Positions 39,712 to 47,341 of a stretch of 48,016 nucleotides of DNA are shown in pieces. The notes under the pieces were generated by a model. The model saw only the letters and a program-made list of their open reading frames with translations. It searched no databases and was not told the DNA's origin. The DNA is from Streptomyces actuosus (GTDB lineage: Bacteria > Actinomycetota > Actinomycetes > Streptomycetales > Streptomycetaceae). Numbering within the stretch: position 1 is the first letter of the stretch; the number at the start of each line of letters is the position of its first letter. The position numbers and the translations under genes are program-made. The DNA lies in assembly GCF_016921115.1 (NCBI RefSeq), contig NZ_JAFFZS010000046.1, positions 1 to 48,016 on the forward strand, in the 5' to 3' direction.

Positions 39712-40449
39712 TCACTGCGGGTCCTGCAGCTCGGTCCCGCCCGTGAGCGACGCCAGGATCCGCGCGACGAAGGCCTCGGTGCGGGCCTTGTCGAGGCCGA
39801 GGCCGCTGAGGACGCCGTCGCCGTTCTCGAACTCCAGCAGGGCCAGCAGGATGTGCTCGGTGCCGACGTAGCCGTGGCCCAGGCGCAGGGCCTCCCGGAA
39901 GGTGAGTTCCAGGACCTTCTTGGCGTCGGAGCCGTAGGGGACCAGTTCCGGGGCCCCTTCGACGGCCGGCGGCAGAGCGGCCGTCGCCGCCTCGCGCAGG
40001 GTGTCGGCCGTGACGCCCTGGTCGGTGATCGCCTTCGCCGCGAGGCCCTCCGGCTCCGCCAGCAGCCCGAGAACCAGGTGGGCGGGGGCGCCCTCGGCGC
40101 TGTGGGCCTGCTGGGCGCTGCTGTGGGCGGCCATGACGACGTTGCGCGCGCGAGGCGTGTACCGGCTGAAGCCCTGGCTCAGGTCGAGGCCGGACTCCTT
40201 GGGCACGAACCGCTTCTGCGCCGCCTGCCGGGTGACACCCATGCTCCTGCCGATGTCGCTCCAGGAGGCCCCCGAGCGGCGGGCCTGATCGACGAAGTGG
40301 CCGATCAGGTGGTCGGCCACCTCGCCGAGGTGCTCCGCCGCGATCATCGCGTCCTGGAGCTGGTCGAGGGGTTCTTCGTGGACCTTCTTGATGGCTGTGA
40401 TGAGTTCGTCGAGACGTACGGATGACATGGCGGTCGGGTTCGTCGACAT
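39712..40449 (-). CDS. Clp-N-domain protein with N-terminal helix-turn-helix
   Basis: A 245-residue protein. Residues of about 61-81 (ASWSDIGRSMGVTRQAAQKRF) form a helix-turn-helix; residues 95-235 contain two Clp N-terminal repeats (SSAQQAHSAEGAPAHLVLGLLAEPEG and FREALRLGHGYVGTEHILLALLEFENG), which in ClpC bind adaptors or substrates. There is no AAA+ ATPase part, so it is more likely a transcription factor sensing Clp ligands or unfolded or arginine-phosphorylated proteins than a chaperone. The ATG at 40449 sits 6 bases after a -10 box, so the gene is probably leaderless. Two identical palindromes overlie the promoter and suggest autoregulation. Confidence 0.85.
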   Translation of the reverse strand: MSTNPTAMSSVRLDELITAIKKVHEEPLDQLQDAMIAAEHLGEVADHLIGHFVDQARRSGASWSDIGRSMGVTRQAAQKRFVPKESGLDLSQGFSRYTPRARNVVMAAHSSAQQAHSAEGAPAHLVLGLLAEPEGLAAKAITDQGVTADTLREAATAALPPAVEGAPELVPYGSDAKKVLELTFREALRLGHGYVGTEHILLALLEFENGDGVLSGLGLDKARTEAFVARILASLTGGTELQDPQ

Positions 40450-40451
40450 GT

Positions 40452-40497
40452 GTCAACCGTAAGTTGACGCGAGGAGAGGTGTCAACTCTTGGTTGAC
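40452..40497 (-). promoter_or_regulatory. Leaderless sigma70-type promoter with two GTCAAC-N5-GTTGAC operators
   Basis: On the minus strand TTGACA (40480-40485), an 18-bp spacer, TACGGT (40456-40461) and six bases lead to the ATG at 40449. Two identical 17-bp palindromes GTCAAC-N5-GTTGAC lie at 40452-40468 and 40481-40497, 29 bp apart. One covers the -10 box and the other the -35 box, an ideal layout for a repressor dimer pair. The helix-turn-helix protein encoded next is the obvious candidate ligand (inference). Confidence 0.8.
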
Positions 40498-40679
40498 ATG
40501 TGGTCGCCGTCCTGAGGCGCGGGTCTCGACGGCGTGAAGGGGTCCGTCCCGCCGTTCCGGCTCGTGCCGTGCCGGGGTCGCGCATCGGCCGTTCGTCTCG
40601 CGGCGGCACGCGCGCGTGGAGGGGCGCCGGCGCGGGGGCGGGGGACCCGGTCGTCGGCGGCTCGTGTCACGATCGACGG

Positions 40680-41822
40680 GTGAGCAGCACCGACACACCG
40701 ACCGACACCGTCGACCGAGCCTTCTCGGCCGCCCTGTACGACACCGGGGACGCCGCCCTGGACACCGGTGCGTCCCTCCTCGCCGCCGATCCCGCGGCCG
40801 ACGGTGAAGTCGCCCGGCGGGGACGGGAGTTCGTCGCGGGTGCCTGGCGGCGGGGCTGGCAACCCGCCGATGTCGTCCGCATCGTGCGGCGCGAGCTGGA
40901 CGACGGGCACGTGCGCCTCGCCGCGGCGCTGATCCGGGCCCAGGTGCCCGACGACCGGCCGCGCGGGCCGCGATGGGCCGTGCAGCTCGACGGGCTGCCC
41001 GCAGAGGACCCGCCCCGCTCGGACCGTTTCGCGCACGCCACCGCCGTGCTGGAGCTGTACCGCCTGCTGCTGCGCCTGCCCGCGCTGGAGCAGCTCGACG
41101 AACCGCACCGGCGCTCAGGGCCGCGGACGCACGCCTCGGAATCCCGCATGCTCACCCGTATCCGCGCGCTGCTCGCCAAGGCCGAGGCGACCGCGTACCC
41201 GGAGGAGGCGGAGGCGCTGACCGCGAAGGCGCAGGAGCTGATGGCCCGGCACAGCGTCGACGAGGCGCTGCTCGCCGCACGGGACGCCGACCCCGACGCG
41301 CCCGGCGCCTGCCGGATCGGCGTCGAGCCGCCGTACGAGCAGTCCAAGGCGGTCCTGCTGGACGCGGTCGCCCGCGCCAATCACTGCCGCGCGGTGTGGA
41401 ACGAGCCGCTCGGCTTCTCCACGGTCGTCGGTTTCGAGGCGGACCTGGAGGCGGTCGAGCTGCTGCACACCTCGCTCCTGGTGCAGGCGCAGACCGCGCT
41501 GGCCGCGGCGGAGGCGGCCCAGCGCCGCGGCGGGCGCAAGCGGACCAAAGCCTTCCGTCAGTCCTTCCTCGCCGCCTACGCCCACCGCATCGGCACCCGG
41601 CTGTCCGCCGCGGCGGAGGAAGCGGTCGCCGACAGCGGCGCCGGCGCCGACCTGCTGCCGGTCCTCGCCTCCCGCGAGGTCGCCGTCACGGCCGAGGCGG
41701 ACCGGATGTTCCCGGAGACGGTCACCACCCGCCTGCGCGGCGTCAGCGACTCGGCCGGATGGGCCGAGGGCTCCGAAGCCGCGGACCGGGCGCAGGTCGG
41801 AGCCCGCCCTCGGCTCTCCTGA
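40680..41822 (+). CDS. DUF2786-domain protein
   Basis: A 380-residue soluble protein. The central part ESRMLTRIRALLAKAEATAYPEEAEALTAKAQELMARHSVDEALL (about 155-200) is the DUF2786 signature, a helical domain of unknown function seen in actinobacteria and phages. The N-terminal 130 residues carry helical Arg-rich segments and the C-terminus an Ala-rich region with KRTKAFRQSFLAAYAHRIGTRL. The GTG at 40680 has no Shine-Dalgarno sequence, but CACGAT ends six bases upstream, again consistent with a leaderless transcript. It is divergent from the Clp-N/HTH gene, so the twin operators could affect it too. Confidence 0.75.
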   Translation: MSSTDTPTDTVDRAFSAALYDTGDAALDTGASLLAADPAADGEVARRGREFVAGAWRRGWQPADVVRIVRRELDDGHVRLAAALIRAQVPDDRPRGPRWAVQLDGLPAEDPPRSDRFAHATAVLELYRLLLRLPALEQLDEPHRRSGPRTHASESRMLTRIRALLAKAEATAYPEEAEALTAKAQELMARHSVDEALLAARDADPDAPGACRIGVEPPYEQSKAVLLDAVARANHCRAVWNEPLGFSTVVGFEADLEAVELLHTSLLVQAQTALAAAEAAQRRGGRKRTKAFRQSFLAAYAHRIGTRLSAAAEEAVADSGAGADLLPVLASREVAVTAEADRMFPETVTTRLRGVSDSAGWAEGSEAADRAQVGARPRLS

Positions 41823-42034
41823 GCAATCGGTGCGCTGGGCGGCCTGGATGAACCGGGCGGCCCGGAGCACCTGAACATCCCGGACGGCCAGGACGACCTG
41901 GATGAGATGGCGACCGGGACGGTACCCACGGTCGGGCACGGAGCGTGCGATACGCAGGGCCCGGTCGGCGTGTCACTCCGCGGCAGGCCGTGGCCACGGT
42001 CGTGCCGCAGCGCAGCCGCAGCCGCAGCCGCTGG

Positions 42035-42069
42035 CACGGCCACAAACCGCTGTCACGGCCACAAACCGC
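42035..42069. repeat. Direct repeat CACGGCCACAAACCGC, two copies
   Basis: Two perfect 16-bp copies at 42035-42050 and 42054-42069, 19 bp period, each followed by (T/C)GTCAC, preceded by a CCGCAG-rich stretch at 42006-42030. Non-coding. Confidence 0.8.
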
Positions 42070-42140
42070 CGTCACCGTCACAGGGATGGCCGCTGTCGCC
42101 GTCGTGGCCCCGGTCGGCTGCCGTCCGGGCGGGGCGTCTC

Positions 42141-42163
42141 GGCCCGAGCGGTGTGCTCGGGCC
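42141..42163 (-). terminator. Hairpin downstream of the small lipoprotein gene
   Basis: GGCCCGAG (42141-42148) pairs with 42156-42163 around a 7-nt loop whose ends can form a ninth pair. It lies about 90 bp past the lipoprotein stop codon. Confidence 0.55.
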
Positions 42164-42252
42164 TGAGGCGTGTGTCTCGGTGCGTGGGAGTGTGCCGGTC
42201 GCCGGGAACCCTGCGGGCCGAGAGGCGTGCCCCCGGCCCCGGATCCGGAGCT

Positions 42253-42801
42253 CTACGACCCGAGGTTCGCCGTGGGCAGCCCCGACGGCAGTGTGCCGCC
42301 CTCGGAGCGGGTGTAGGTCTCTGTGCCGAGGGCGCCCTGCCAGGTGATCCTCAGCGTGCCTCCGTCGACGGAGGCGACCGTGCCGGACGCCCGGTCCTTG
42401 CTGCCGTCGGTGCATTTCAGGTGGATGGTCTGCGTTCCCGACTCCGCTCCGGCGGTGCCGCTGCACACGGTGCCGCCGGTGGTGAACACGCCGGCCTCCG
42501 TGCCGTGGACGACCAGCACCACGGCCTTGCCGCCCGTGCCGGCGAGCCAGTTCCCCTCCAGGTCGCCGGCCGATGTGCTCGCCGTTCCCGTTCCGCCGCC
42601 GGCGCCCGCGGTCGGGGTCGCCGTGGGGGCGGGAGCCGCCGACGCCTTGTCGTCCGTGCCGTCGCCGTCGCTGCACGCCGACAGCAGAAGGGCGCCGGTC
42701 AGCGCGGCGGTCAGGGCGAAGGCGGTCGTGCTCCGCGGTCGCCACGGGGACGCGCCGGGCGACGCGCGGTGGTGCGGACGCGATGAGGGCACCGAGGTCA
42801 C
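42253..42801 (-). CDS. Small lipoprotein of unknown function
   Basis: A 182-residue protein starting MTSVPSSRPHHRASPGASPW, with a basic N-terminus, a hydrophobic stretch ending LLLSAC (lipobox) and then a Ser/Thr/Ala/Pro-rich spacer. The mature domain (about 90-182) is beta-rich and includes two Cys (GTVCSGT and HLKCTDG) that may pair, and LRITWQG. I recognise no family. The GTG at 42801 was chosen because GGGAG lies 5 bases upstream; a longer reading to 42834 lacks such a site. Confidence 0.7.
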   Translation of the reverse strand: MTSVPSSRPHHRASPGASPWRPRSTTAFALTAALTGALLLSACSDGDGTDDKASAAPAPTATPTAGAGGGTGTASTSAGDLEGNWLAGTGGKAVVLVVHGTEAGVFTTGGTVCSGTAGAESGTQTIHLKCTDGSKDRASGTVASVDGGTLRITWQGALGTETYTRSEGGTLPSGLPTANLGS

Positions 42802-43039
42802 GGGGGCTCCCGAGTCGTGGCCGATCGGCCGCATCGGGGACGGCCGGAGGACCGCAGCAAGCTACCAGCCGCCGCAGGGCCGTCGTCCAGGTTTCCGCCG
42901 GAACACCGGACGACCCGCGGGACTCCGGAACGCCGCCGGACGGAGGGACGGGGCCGGAGGGAAACCGGAAGATCCCCCTCCTTCCTTCCCCCTCGCTGTC
43001 TCTTCCCCCTCCTTCCCTCCCTTCGGCATCCGACGGCCC

Positions 43040-43421
43040 CCGACCGAGCCGGAGTTGCCCGCGCGGTGGCCGATGCCGGGCTCGGGTGGCTTGTGCGTGC
43101 GGGTCGGCCACCCGTACCGGATGCCCTCCGTCCCGTGGCCCGGCTGCCACGTCTGTGGTGTCGTCGACGTGGAGGTCCTCGCCTACGACGTCGAGCGGAT
43201 GCCGTTCCTCCGCCGGGCCGAGGCCGATCCGGCCAACCGGGCGGACCGGACGATCACCCGAACGCTGGAACACGAGGGCCGCGGTGTGCGTCTCTTACTG
43301 GTGCACGCGGGATTCGAGCCGGACGGACCGGTGGCGCGCGATGGCCGGTCAGGTCGTGTACGGATGCCGGAGCACGCATGTCCCGCCCGACCGGGGGCAG
43401 GCGCTGGAACGGCTTCGGTAA
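43040..43421 (+). pseudogene. Decayed SRPBCC (AHSA1-like) domain gene
   Basis: Without a proper start, the plus strand encodes TEPELPARWPMPGSGGLCVRVGHPYRMPS, CGVVDVEVLAYDVERMPF and TRTLEHEGRGVRLLLVHAGFEPDGP, which follows the AHSA1 pattern (TDPELLARW..., VxxCEVLEVEPPRRL, TWTLEPEGDGTRLLLEHSGF). A frameshift near 43325-43340 is needed to continue into RAMAGQVVYGCRSTHVPPDR and QALERLR, ending TAA at 43419-43421. The N-terminal strand and helix are missing, replaced by a pyrimidine-rich tract. The frame is therefore a pseudogene of the steroidogenic-acute-regulatory-like fold family. Confidence 0.6.
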
Positions 43422-43458
43422 AGCGTCCGTCAAAGCTGTAACCGGAGGAACACCCCGT

Positions 43459-43485
43459 GTGCACGTGCATCTGCCCATGCATCTG
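43459..43485 (+). promoter_or_regulatory. 27-nt element, copy 1, upstream of the DUF397 gene
   Basis: GTGCACG followed by TGCATCTGCCCATGCATCTG; TGCATCTGC occurs twice with a 12-bp period. A copy with one mismatch lies at 44547-44573 on the minus strand upstream of the ATPase gene. The element ends 14 bp before the -10 box TATGAT (43500-43505), so it covers the -35 region. The XRE protein encoded at 44792 is the natural candidate to bind it. Confidence 0.65.
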
Positions 43486-43499
43486 CACGTGAACAGGAC

Positions 43500-43505
43500 T
43501 ATGAT
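43500..43505 (+). promoter_or_regulatory. -10 box TATGAT of the DUF397 gene
   Basis: TATGAT fits the consensus closely. Transcription would start near 43512, giving a leader of about 56 nt. No consensus -35 lies at 17-18 bp; the 27-nt element occupies that region, which suggests activator dependence. Confidence 0.6.
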
Positions 43506-43567
43506 CCGGCTCAGTTGACCACTGCATCAATGGCCTCATCAGCCAGTGCACCACCGGGGAGCGACCT

Positions 43568-43837
43568 GTGGATCACCACGTGTACGACGCCCACGACGCG
43601 TCCGGCGTGTACAACGGCATCGCCGCCACGCAGCTGCACGGGGCGGCCTGGCAGAAGAGCAGACACAGCAACTCCCAAGGATCGTGCGTGGAGTTCGCCC
43701 GACTGCCGGGCGGTGACGTGGCCGTGCGGAACTCGCGGTTCCCCGACGGCCCGGCGCTCGTCTACACCCGCGCGGAGATCGAGGCGATGCTGCTCGGCAT
43801 CAAGGACGGCGAGTTCGACCACCTCATCGCGGGCTGA
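43568..43837 (+). CDS. DUF397 small regulatory protein
   Basis: An 89-residue protein. WQKSRHSNSQGSCVEFARLP and VAVRNSRFPDGPALVYTRAEIEAML are the DUF397 signature (WxKSxxSxxxGxCVEVA and VRDSKxPxGPxLxF). These small acidic proteins are encoded beside XRE regulators and HATPase genes in actinobacteria, including the whiJ-type loci of S. coelicolor, where they modulate the paired regulator. GTG start with GGGGAG 7 bases upstream. It is convergent with the ATPase gene. Confidence 0.92.
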   Translation: MDHHVYDAHDASGVYNGIAATQLHGAAWQKSRHSNSQGSCVEFARLPGGDVAVRNSRFPDGPALVYTRAEIEAMLLGIKDGEFDHLIAG

Positions 43838-43941
43838 TGGGGCGCCGATCCCCTTCCTCTCCGTGATCGTCGCCGGATGCCGCCTCGCCGTCGCCGGGCA
43901 ACGCAGGGCATTCGTCGCACAACGTTCGGTGACGCGCGTAG

Positions 43942-43969
43942 ATCCGCAGCGCGGGTGAGCGCTGCGGAT
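43942..43969. terminator. Bidirectional terminator between the DUF397 and ATPase genes
   Basis: ATCCGCAGCGC (43942-43952) pairs perfectly with 43959-43969 around a 6-nt loop. It ends 3 bp from the ATPase stop codon and lies about 105 bp after the DUF397 stop. Confidence 0.8.
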
Positions 43970-43971
43970 TC

Positions 43972-44472
43972 TCATTGGGAGTCGGCTCGCAGCCGGAACA
44001 TCGCCCAGACGACCTTGCCGCCCAGGGTGCCGGCGAGCGGGTGCCAGCCCCAGCCGTCGCTGAAGGAATCGACGAGGAAGAGTCCTCTGCCGGACTCCGC
44101 GGAGAAGTCGTCGGCCTCCCGTGCGACGGGCGACTCCTTGCTGGGGTCGCGCACGGCGCACACCAGGCGCTCCGTCCACCGCATCAGGTGCAGCCGCACG
44201 GGCTGCTGCGGTTCGGGCGCGCACACGGAGACTGCCGGGACCGCGTGTCGCAGGGCGTTGGTGACCAGCTCCGAGACGACCAGGCACACGTCGTCGAAGT
44301 GGTCCCCGAGCTCCCACTGGTCCAGGGTCTTGCGGGTGAAGTGCCGCGCGTCGCGCACCGCTTCGTAGCGGGCGGGGAGGGCGCAGGAGGCGGCGTCGGA
44401 CACGGCTGCGGGATCCAGCGGAGGAAGGCCCTGCCGTAAGGGCTCGAGCATGGTCGATCCATTCGTCCCCAT
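43972..44472 (-). CDS. HATPase_c anti-sigma-factor-like protein
   Basis: A 166-residue RsbW/SpoIIAB-type ATPase. VCLVVSELVTNALRHAVP carries the N-box (ELVTNA), VCAVRDPSKESP the G1 region and SAESGRGLFLVDSFSDGWGW the G2 region. These proteins bind sigma factors or phosphorylate antagonists; in XRE/DUF397 cassettes they are a regular third member. The ATG at 44472 has GGGAG 8 bases upstream; an internal ATG seven codons downstream is less likely. It ends 3 bp from a bidirectional terminator and lies divergent from the XRE gene. Confidence 0.9.
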   Translation of the reverse strand: MGTNGSTMLEPLRQGLPPLDPAAVSDAASCALPARYEAVRDARHFTRKTLDQWELGDHFDDVCLVVSELVTNALRHAVPAVSVCAPEPQQPVRLHLMRWTERLVCAVRDPSKESPVAREADDFSAESGRGLFLVDSFSDGWGWHPLAGTLGGKVVWAMFRLRADSQ

Positions 44473-44546
44473 GCGAGGCACTCCCGGGAATTCGCGGTCG
44501 TTGCGATGCAGCGGTTGCGCGGGACCATGGTTTCGGATGCGCACAA

Positions 44547-44573
44547 CAGATGCAAGGGCAGATGCACGTGCAC
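44547..44573 (-). promoter_or_regulatory. 27-nt element, copy 2, upstream of the ATPase gene
   Basis: Read on the minus strand it matches copy 1 (43459-43485) at 26 of 27 positions. It ends 14 bp before AACCAT, at the same relative position as the -10 of the DUF397 gene, although AACCAT is a poor -10. It lies about 75 bp upstream of the ATPase start. Confidence 0.6.
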
Positions 44574-44791
44574 GTGACCGAATTGGACCCGCCCGTACCG
44601 CTTCTTGGCCATTTTTTCCGCCACCTTCTCGCTCAACTCCCGCCTTCCCGGCGTCACTTCCGTGCCCGACCCAGGCTCGATGCAGAACGGACGGTTCTCC
44701 TTCTTTGCTTCTCTGTAATCGGACGAGTACTGCTCGAAGTGTTTTAGTGGCAGACTTCGGCCCCTGAAGACGGTTGGGGAGGCAGGCGAAC

Positions 44792-45652
44792 GTGAGCGCG
44801 GGAGAGCCCGGATCGGTGGTGCGACGCATGCTGCTCGGCTCGCAACTCAGGCGACTGCGTGAGGCGCGCGGGATCACCCGCGAGGCGGCGGGGTACTCCA
44901 TCCGCGCCTCCGAGTCGAAGATCAGCCGGATGGAGCTGGGCCGGGTGAGCTTCAAGACGAGGGACGTGGAGGACCTGCTGACGCTGTACGGCATCACGGA
45001 CGAGGCGGAGCGCAACGCACTCGTCGCCCTTGCCCGTGAGGCCAATGTCGCGGGCTGGTGGCACAGTTACTCCGACGTGCTGCCCAACTGGTTTCCCACC
45101 TATGTGGGTCTGGAGGGCGCCGCCTCCCTGATCCGCGTCTACGAGGTGCAGTTCGTGCACGGCCTGCTGCAGACCGAGTCGTACGCCCGCGCGGTGGTCC
45201 GGCGTGGCATGAAGGGCGCCGGCGAGGCGGACGTCGAGAAGCGCGTCGCGCTGCGGCTGGAGCGGCAGAAGTACCTCGTCGCCGAGAACTCCCCCGAGTT
45301 CCACATCGTCCTGGACGAAGCCGCCCTGCGCCGCCCCTACGGCGACCGCGCGGTGATGCGCGAGCAGCTGCAGCACCTGATCGACATGTCCGAGCGGCCC
45401 AATGTCCGCCTGCAGGTCATGCCGTTCAGCTTCGGCGGCCACTCGGGCGAGTCCGGTGCCTTCACCATCCTCAGCTTCCCCGAGTCCGACCTGTCGGACG
45501 TGGTCTTCCTGGAGCAGCTCACCAGCGCCCTCTACCTGGACAAGCGCGAGGACGTCCTGCAGTACGAGCACGCCCTGAAGGAACTCCAGCAGGACAGCCC
45601 CGGTCCGGCCGAGAGCCGGGACCTGCTGCGCGGGCTGCTCCAGCTGTCGTAG
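44792..45652 (+). CDS. XRE-family regulator with DUF5753 domain
   Basis: A 286-residue WhiJ-like regulator. Residues of about 15-70 (LGSQLRRLREARGITREAAGYSI, SKISRMELGRVS) form a helix-turn-helix of the Cro/C1 type. From about residue 95 (WWHSYSDVLPNWFPTYVGLEGAA, LLQTESYARAVV, LVLDEAALRRPYGD) the sequence is the DUF5753 domain typical of these streptomycete regulators, thought to bind the DUF397 partner or a ligand. The GTG at 44792 has GGGGAGG 9 bases upstream. It is divergent from the ATPase gene, with one of the two 27-nt elements in between. Confidence 0.92.
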   Translation: MSAGEPGSVVRRMLLGSQLRRLREARGITREAAGYSIRASESKISRMELGRVSFKTRDVEDLLTLYGITDEAERNALVALAREANVAGWWHSYSDVLPNWFPTYVGLEGAASLIRVYEVQFVHGLLQTESYARAVVRRGMKGAGEADVEKRVALRLERQKYLVAENSPEFHIVLDEAALRRPYGDRAVMREQLQHLIDMSERPNVRLQVMPFSFGGHSGESGAFTILSFPESDLSDVVFLEQLTSALYLDKREDVLQYEHALKELQQDSPGPAESRDLLRGLLQLS

Positions 45653-45717
45653 GGCGGCGGGCGGGGCACACCTCCGCCGGACCTGCCGGTGTACCTTCAA
45701 CTCGGGTGAAACGTCAG

Positions 45718-45723
45718 TACGAT
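45718..45723 (+). promoter_or_regulatory. Possible -10 box of the aldehyde dehydrogenase gene
   Basis: TACGAT lies 39 bp before the ATG. No good -35 at normal spacing, so the call is weak. Confidence 0.35.
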
Positions 45724-45762
45724 GACAGGTGATCAGGCTGATCGGACGGATTGAGGGATCAC

Positions 45763-47226
45763 ATGTCGTCGTCCTGCTTCACCGACCTGGCCCAGCAGTA
45801 CATCGACGGTGAGTGGCGCCCCGGAACCGGCAGCTGGGACATCATCGACTTCAATCCCTACGACGGCGAGAAGCTGGCCTCGATCCCGATAGCCACGGTC
45901 GACGAGGTCGATCAGGCGTACCGCGCCGCCGCGCGCGCCCAGCGGGCCTGGGCCGCGGCAGACCCGCCCGACCGGCAGGCGGTCTTCGAGACCGCGCTGC
46001 GGCTGGTGGACGAGCGCGAGGACGAGATCGCCGCGCTGATCGCCGAGGAACTCGGCGGTACCCGCCCCAGGGCCGCCTTCGAGATCGGCCTGGTCAAGGA
46101 GTTCCTGCGGGACGCCGCCCGGCTCACCCTCAGCGCCGAGGCCTGTGTCGTGCCGGCGCGGACGGCCGGGAAGGAGCACCGCCTCCACCGGGTGCCCGTC
46201 GGAGTCGTCGGTGTCATCAGCCCGTTCAACTTCCCCTTCCTGCTGTCGATCAAGCCGGTCGCGGCGGCCCTCGCCCTCGGCAACGCCGTCGTGCTCAAGC
46301 CGCACCAGGACACGCCGGTCACCGGCGGCACCCTGATCGCCCGGCTGTTCGAGGACGCGGGGCTGCCGCCCGGACTGCTCAACGTCGTGCTCACCGACAT
46401 CGCGGAGATCGGCGACGCCTTCATCGAGCACCCGGTCCCCGGCGTGATCTCCTTCACCGGCTCCGACAAGGTCGGCCGCCACGTCGCCACGGTCTGCGCC
46501 GGGCAGCTCAAGCGCGCCGTCCTCGAACTCGGCGGCAACAGCGCACTCGTCGTCCTCGACGACGCCGACCTGGACTACGCCGTCGACGCCGCCGTCTTCA
46601 GCCGCTACGCCGACCAGGGCCAGATCTGCATGGCCGCCCACCGTGTCCTGGTGGACCGCGCGGTCGCCGCGGAGTTCACCGAGAAGTACGTCGCCAAGGT
46701 GCGCACCCTGAGAACCGGTGACCCGCGCGACCCGCGGACGGTGATCGGCCCGGTCCTCAACTCCCTCCAGGCCGGCTCGATCTCCGCGACCGTCGAGCAG
46801 GCCGAGGCCGAGGGCGCCACGGTCCTCGTCCGCGGGCGGGCCGCGGACAACCTCGTCGGCCCGAGCGTCGTGACCGACGTCCCCGCCGACTCCTCCCTGC
46901 TGCACCGGGAGATCCTCGGCCCGGTGGCGCTCCTCGTCCCCTTCGACGGCGAGGAGGAGGCCGTCCGTGTCCTCAACGACACGCCCAGCGGACTCAGCGG
47001 CGCCGTCCACACCGCCGACGTCGAGCGGGGCGTGGCCTTCGCCCGCCGCATCGAGGCCGGCATGTTCCACGTGAACGACGGCACCATCCACGACGAGCCC
47101 CTCGTCCCGTTCGGCGGCGAGGAGTGCTCCGACAAGGGGCGTCTGGGCGGTCGGTCCGTGCTCGACGCCTTCACCACCCTGAAGTGGATCTCGGTTCAGC
47201 GCGGTCGGAGCGCCTTCCCGTTCTGA
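45763..47226 (+). CDS. NAD(P)-dependent aldehyde dehydrogenase
   Basis: A 487-residue member of the aldehyde dehydrogenase superfamily. VGVISPFNFPFLLSIKPVAA includes the catalytic Asn156, VLELGGNSALVVLDDADLD the general base Glu255 and ADQGQICMAAHRVLV the nucleophile Cys289. VLKPHQDTPVTGG and ISFTGSDKVGRHV form the cofactor-binding site. It oxidises aldehydes to acids; the pattern resembles benzaldehyde or vanillin dehydrogenases, but the substrate cannot be fixed. The ATG at 45763 has GAGGGA 5 bases upstream; an in-frame TTG at 45751 is disregarded. No pathway partners are in the window. Confidence 0.92.
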   Translation: MSSSCFTDLAQQYIDGEWRPGTGSWDIIDFNPYDGEKLASIPIATVDEVDQAYRAAARAQRAWAAADPPDRQAVFETALRLVDEREDEIAALIAEELGGTRPRAAFEIGLVKEFLRDAARLTLSAEACVVPARTAGKEHRLHRVPVGVVGVISPFNFPFLLSIKPVAAALALGNAVVLKPHQDTPVTGGTLIARLFEDAGLPPGLLNVVLTDIAEIGDAFIEHPVPGVISFTGSDKVGRHVATVCAGQLKRAVLELGGNSALVVLDDADLDYAVDAAVFSRYADQGQICMAAHRVLVDRAVAAEFTEKYVAKVRTLRTGDPRDPRTVIGPVLNSLQAGSISATVEQAEAEGATVLVRGRAADNLVGPSVVTDVPADSSLLHREILGPVALLVPFDGEEEAVRVLNDTPSGLSGAVHTADVERGVAFARRIEAGMFHVNDGTIHDEPLVPFGGEECSDKGRLGGRSVLDAFTTLKWISVQRGRSAFPF

Positions 47227-47341
47227 GACGCGTGCTCCTCGCCCGTCCATGCGGACAGGATCTGACCTCATTGGCCCGTAGCGTCGTGGATGTCGGTCGG
47301 AGGAGGTTCCTTCGGCGCATCCCGGCGAAAGGCGGCTGATC

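Larger units (their letters stand above)
41823..42252. other. Intergenic region between convergent genes
   Basis: 430 bp between the DUF2786 gene and the lipoprotein gene. It contains GC-rich tandem repeats around 42005-42069 and a hairpin at 42141-42163. ORFs crossing it are low-complexity shadows without ribosome binding sites. Confidence 0.55.
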
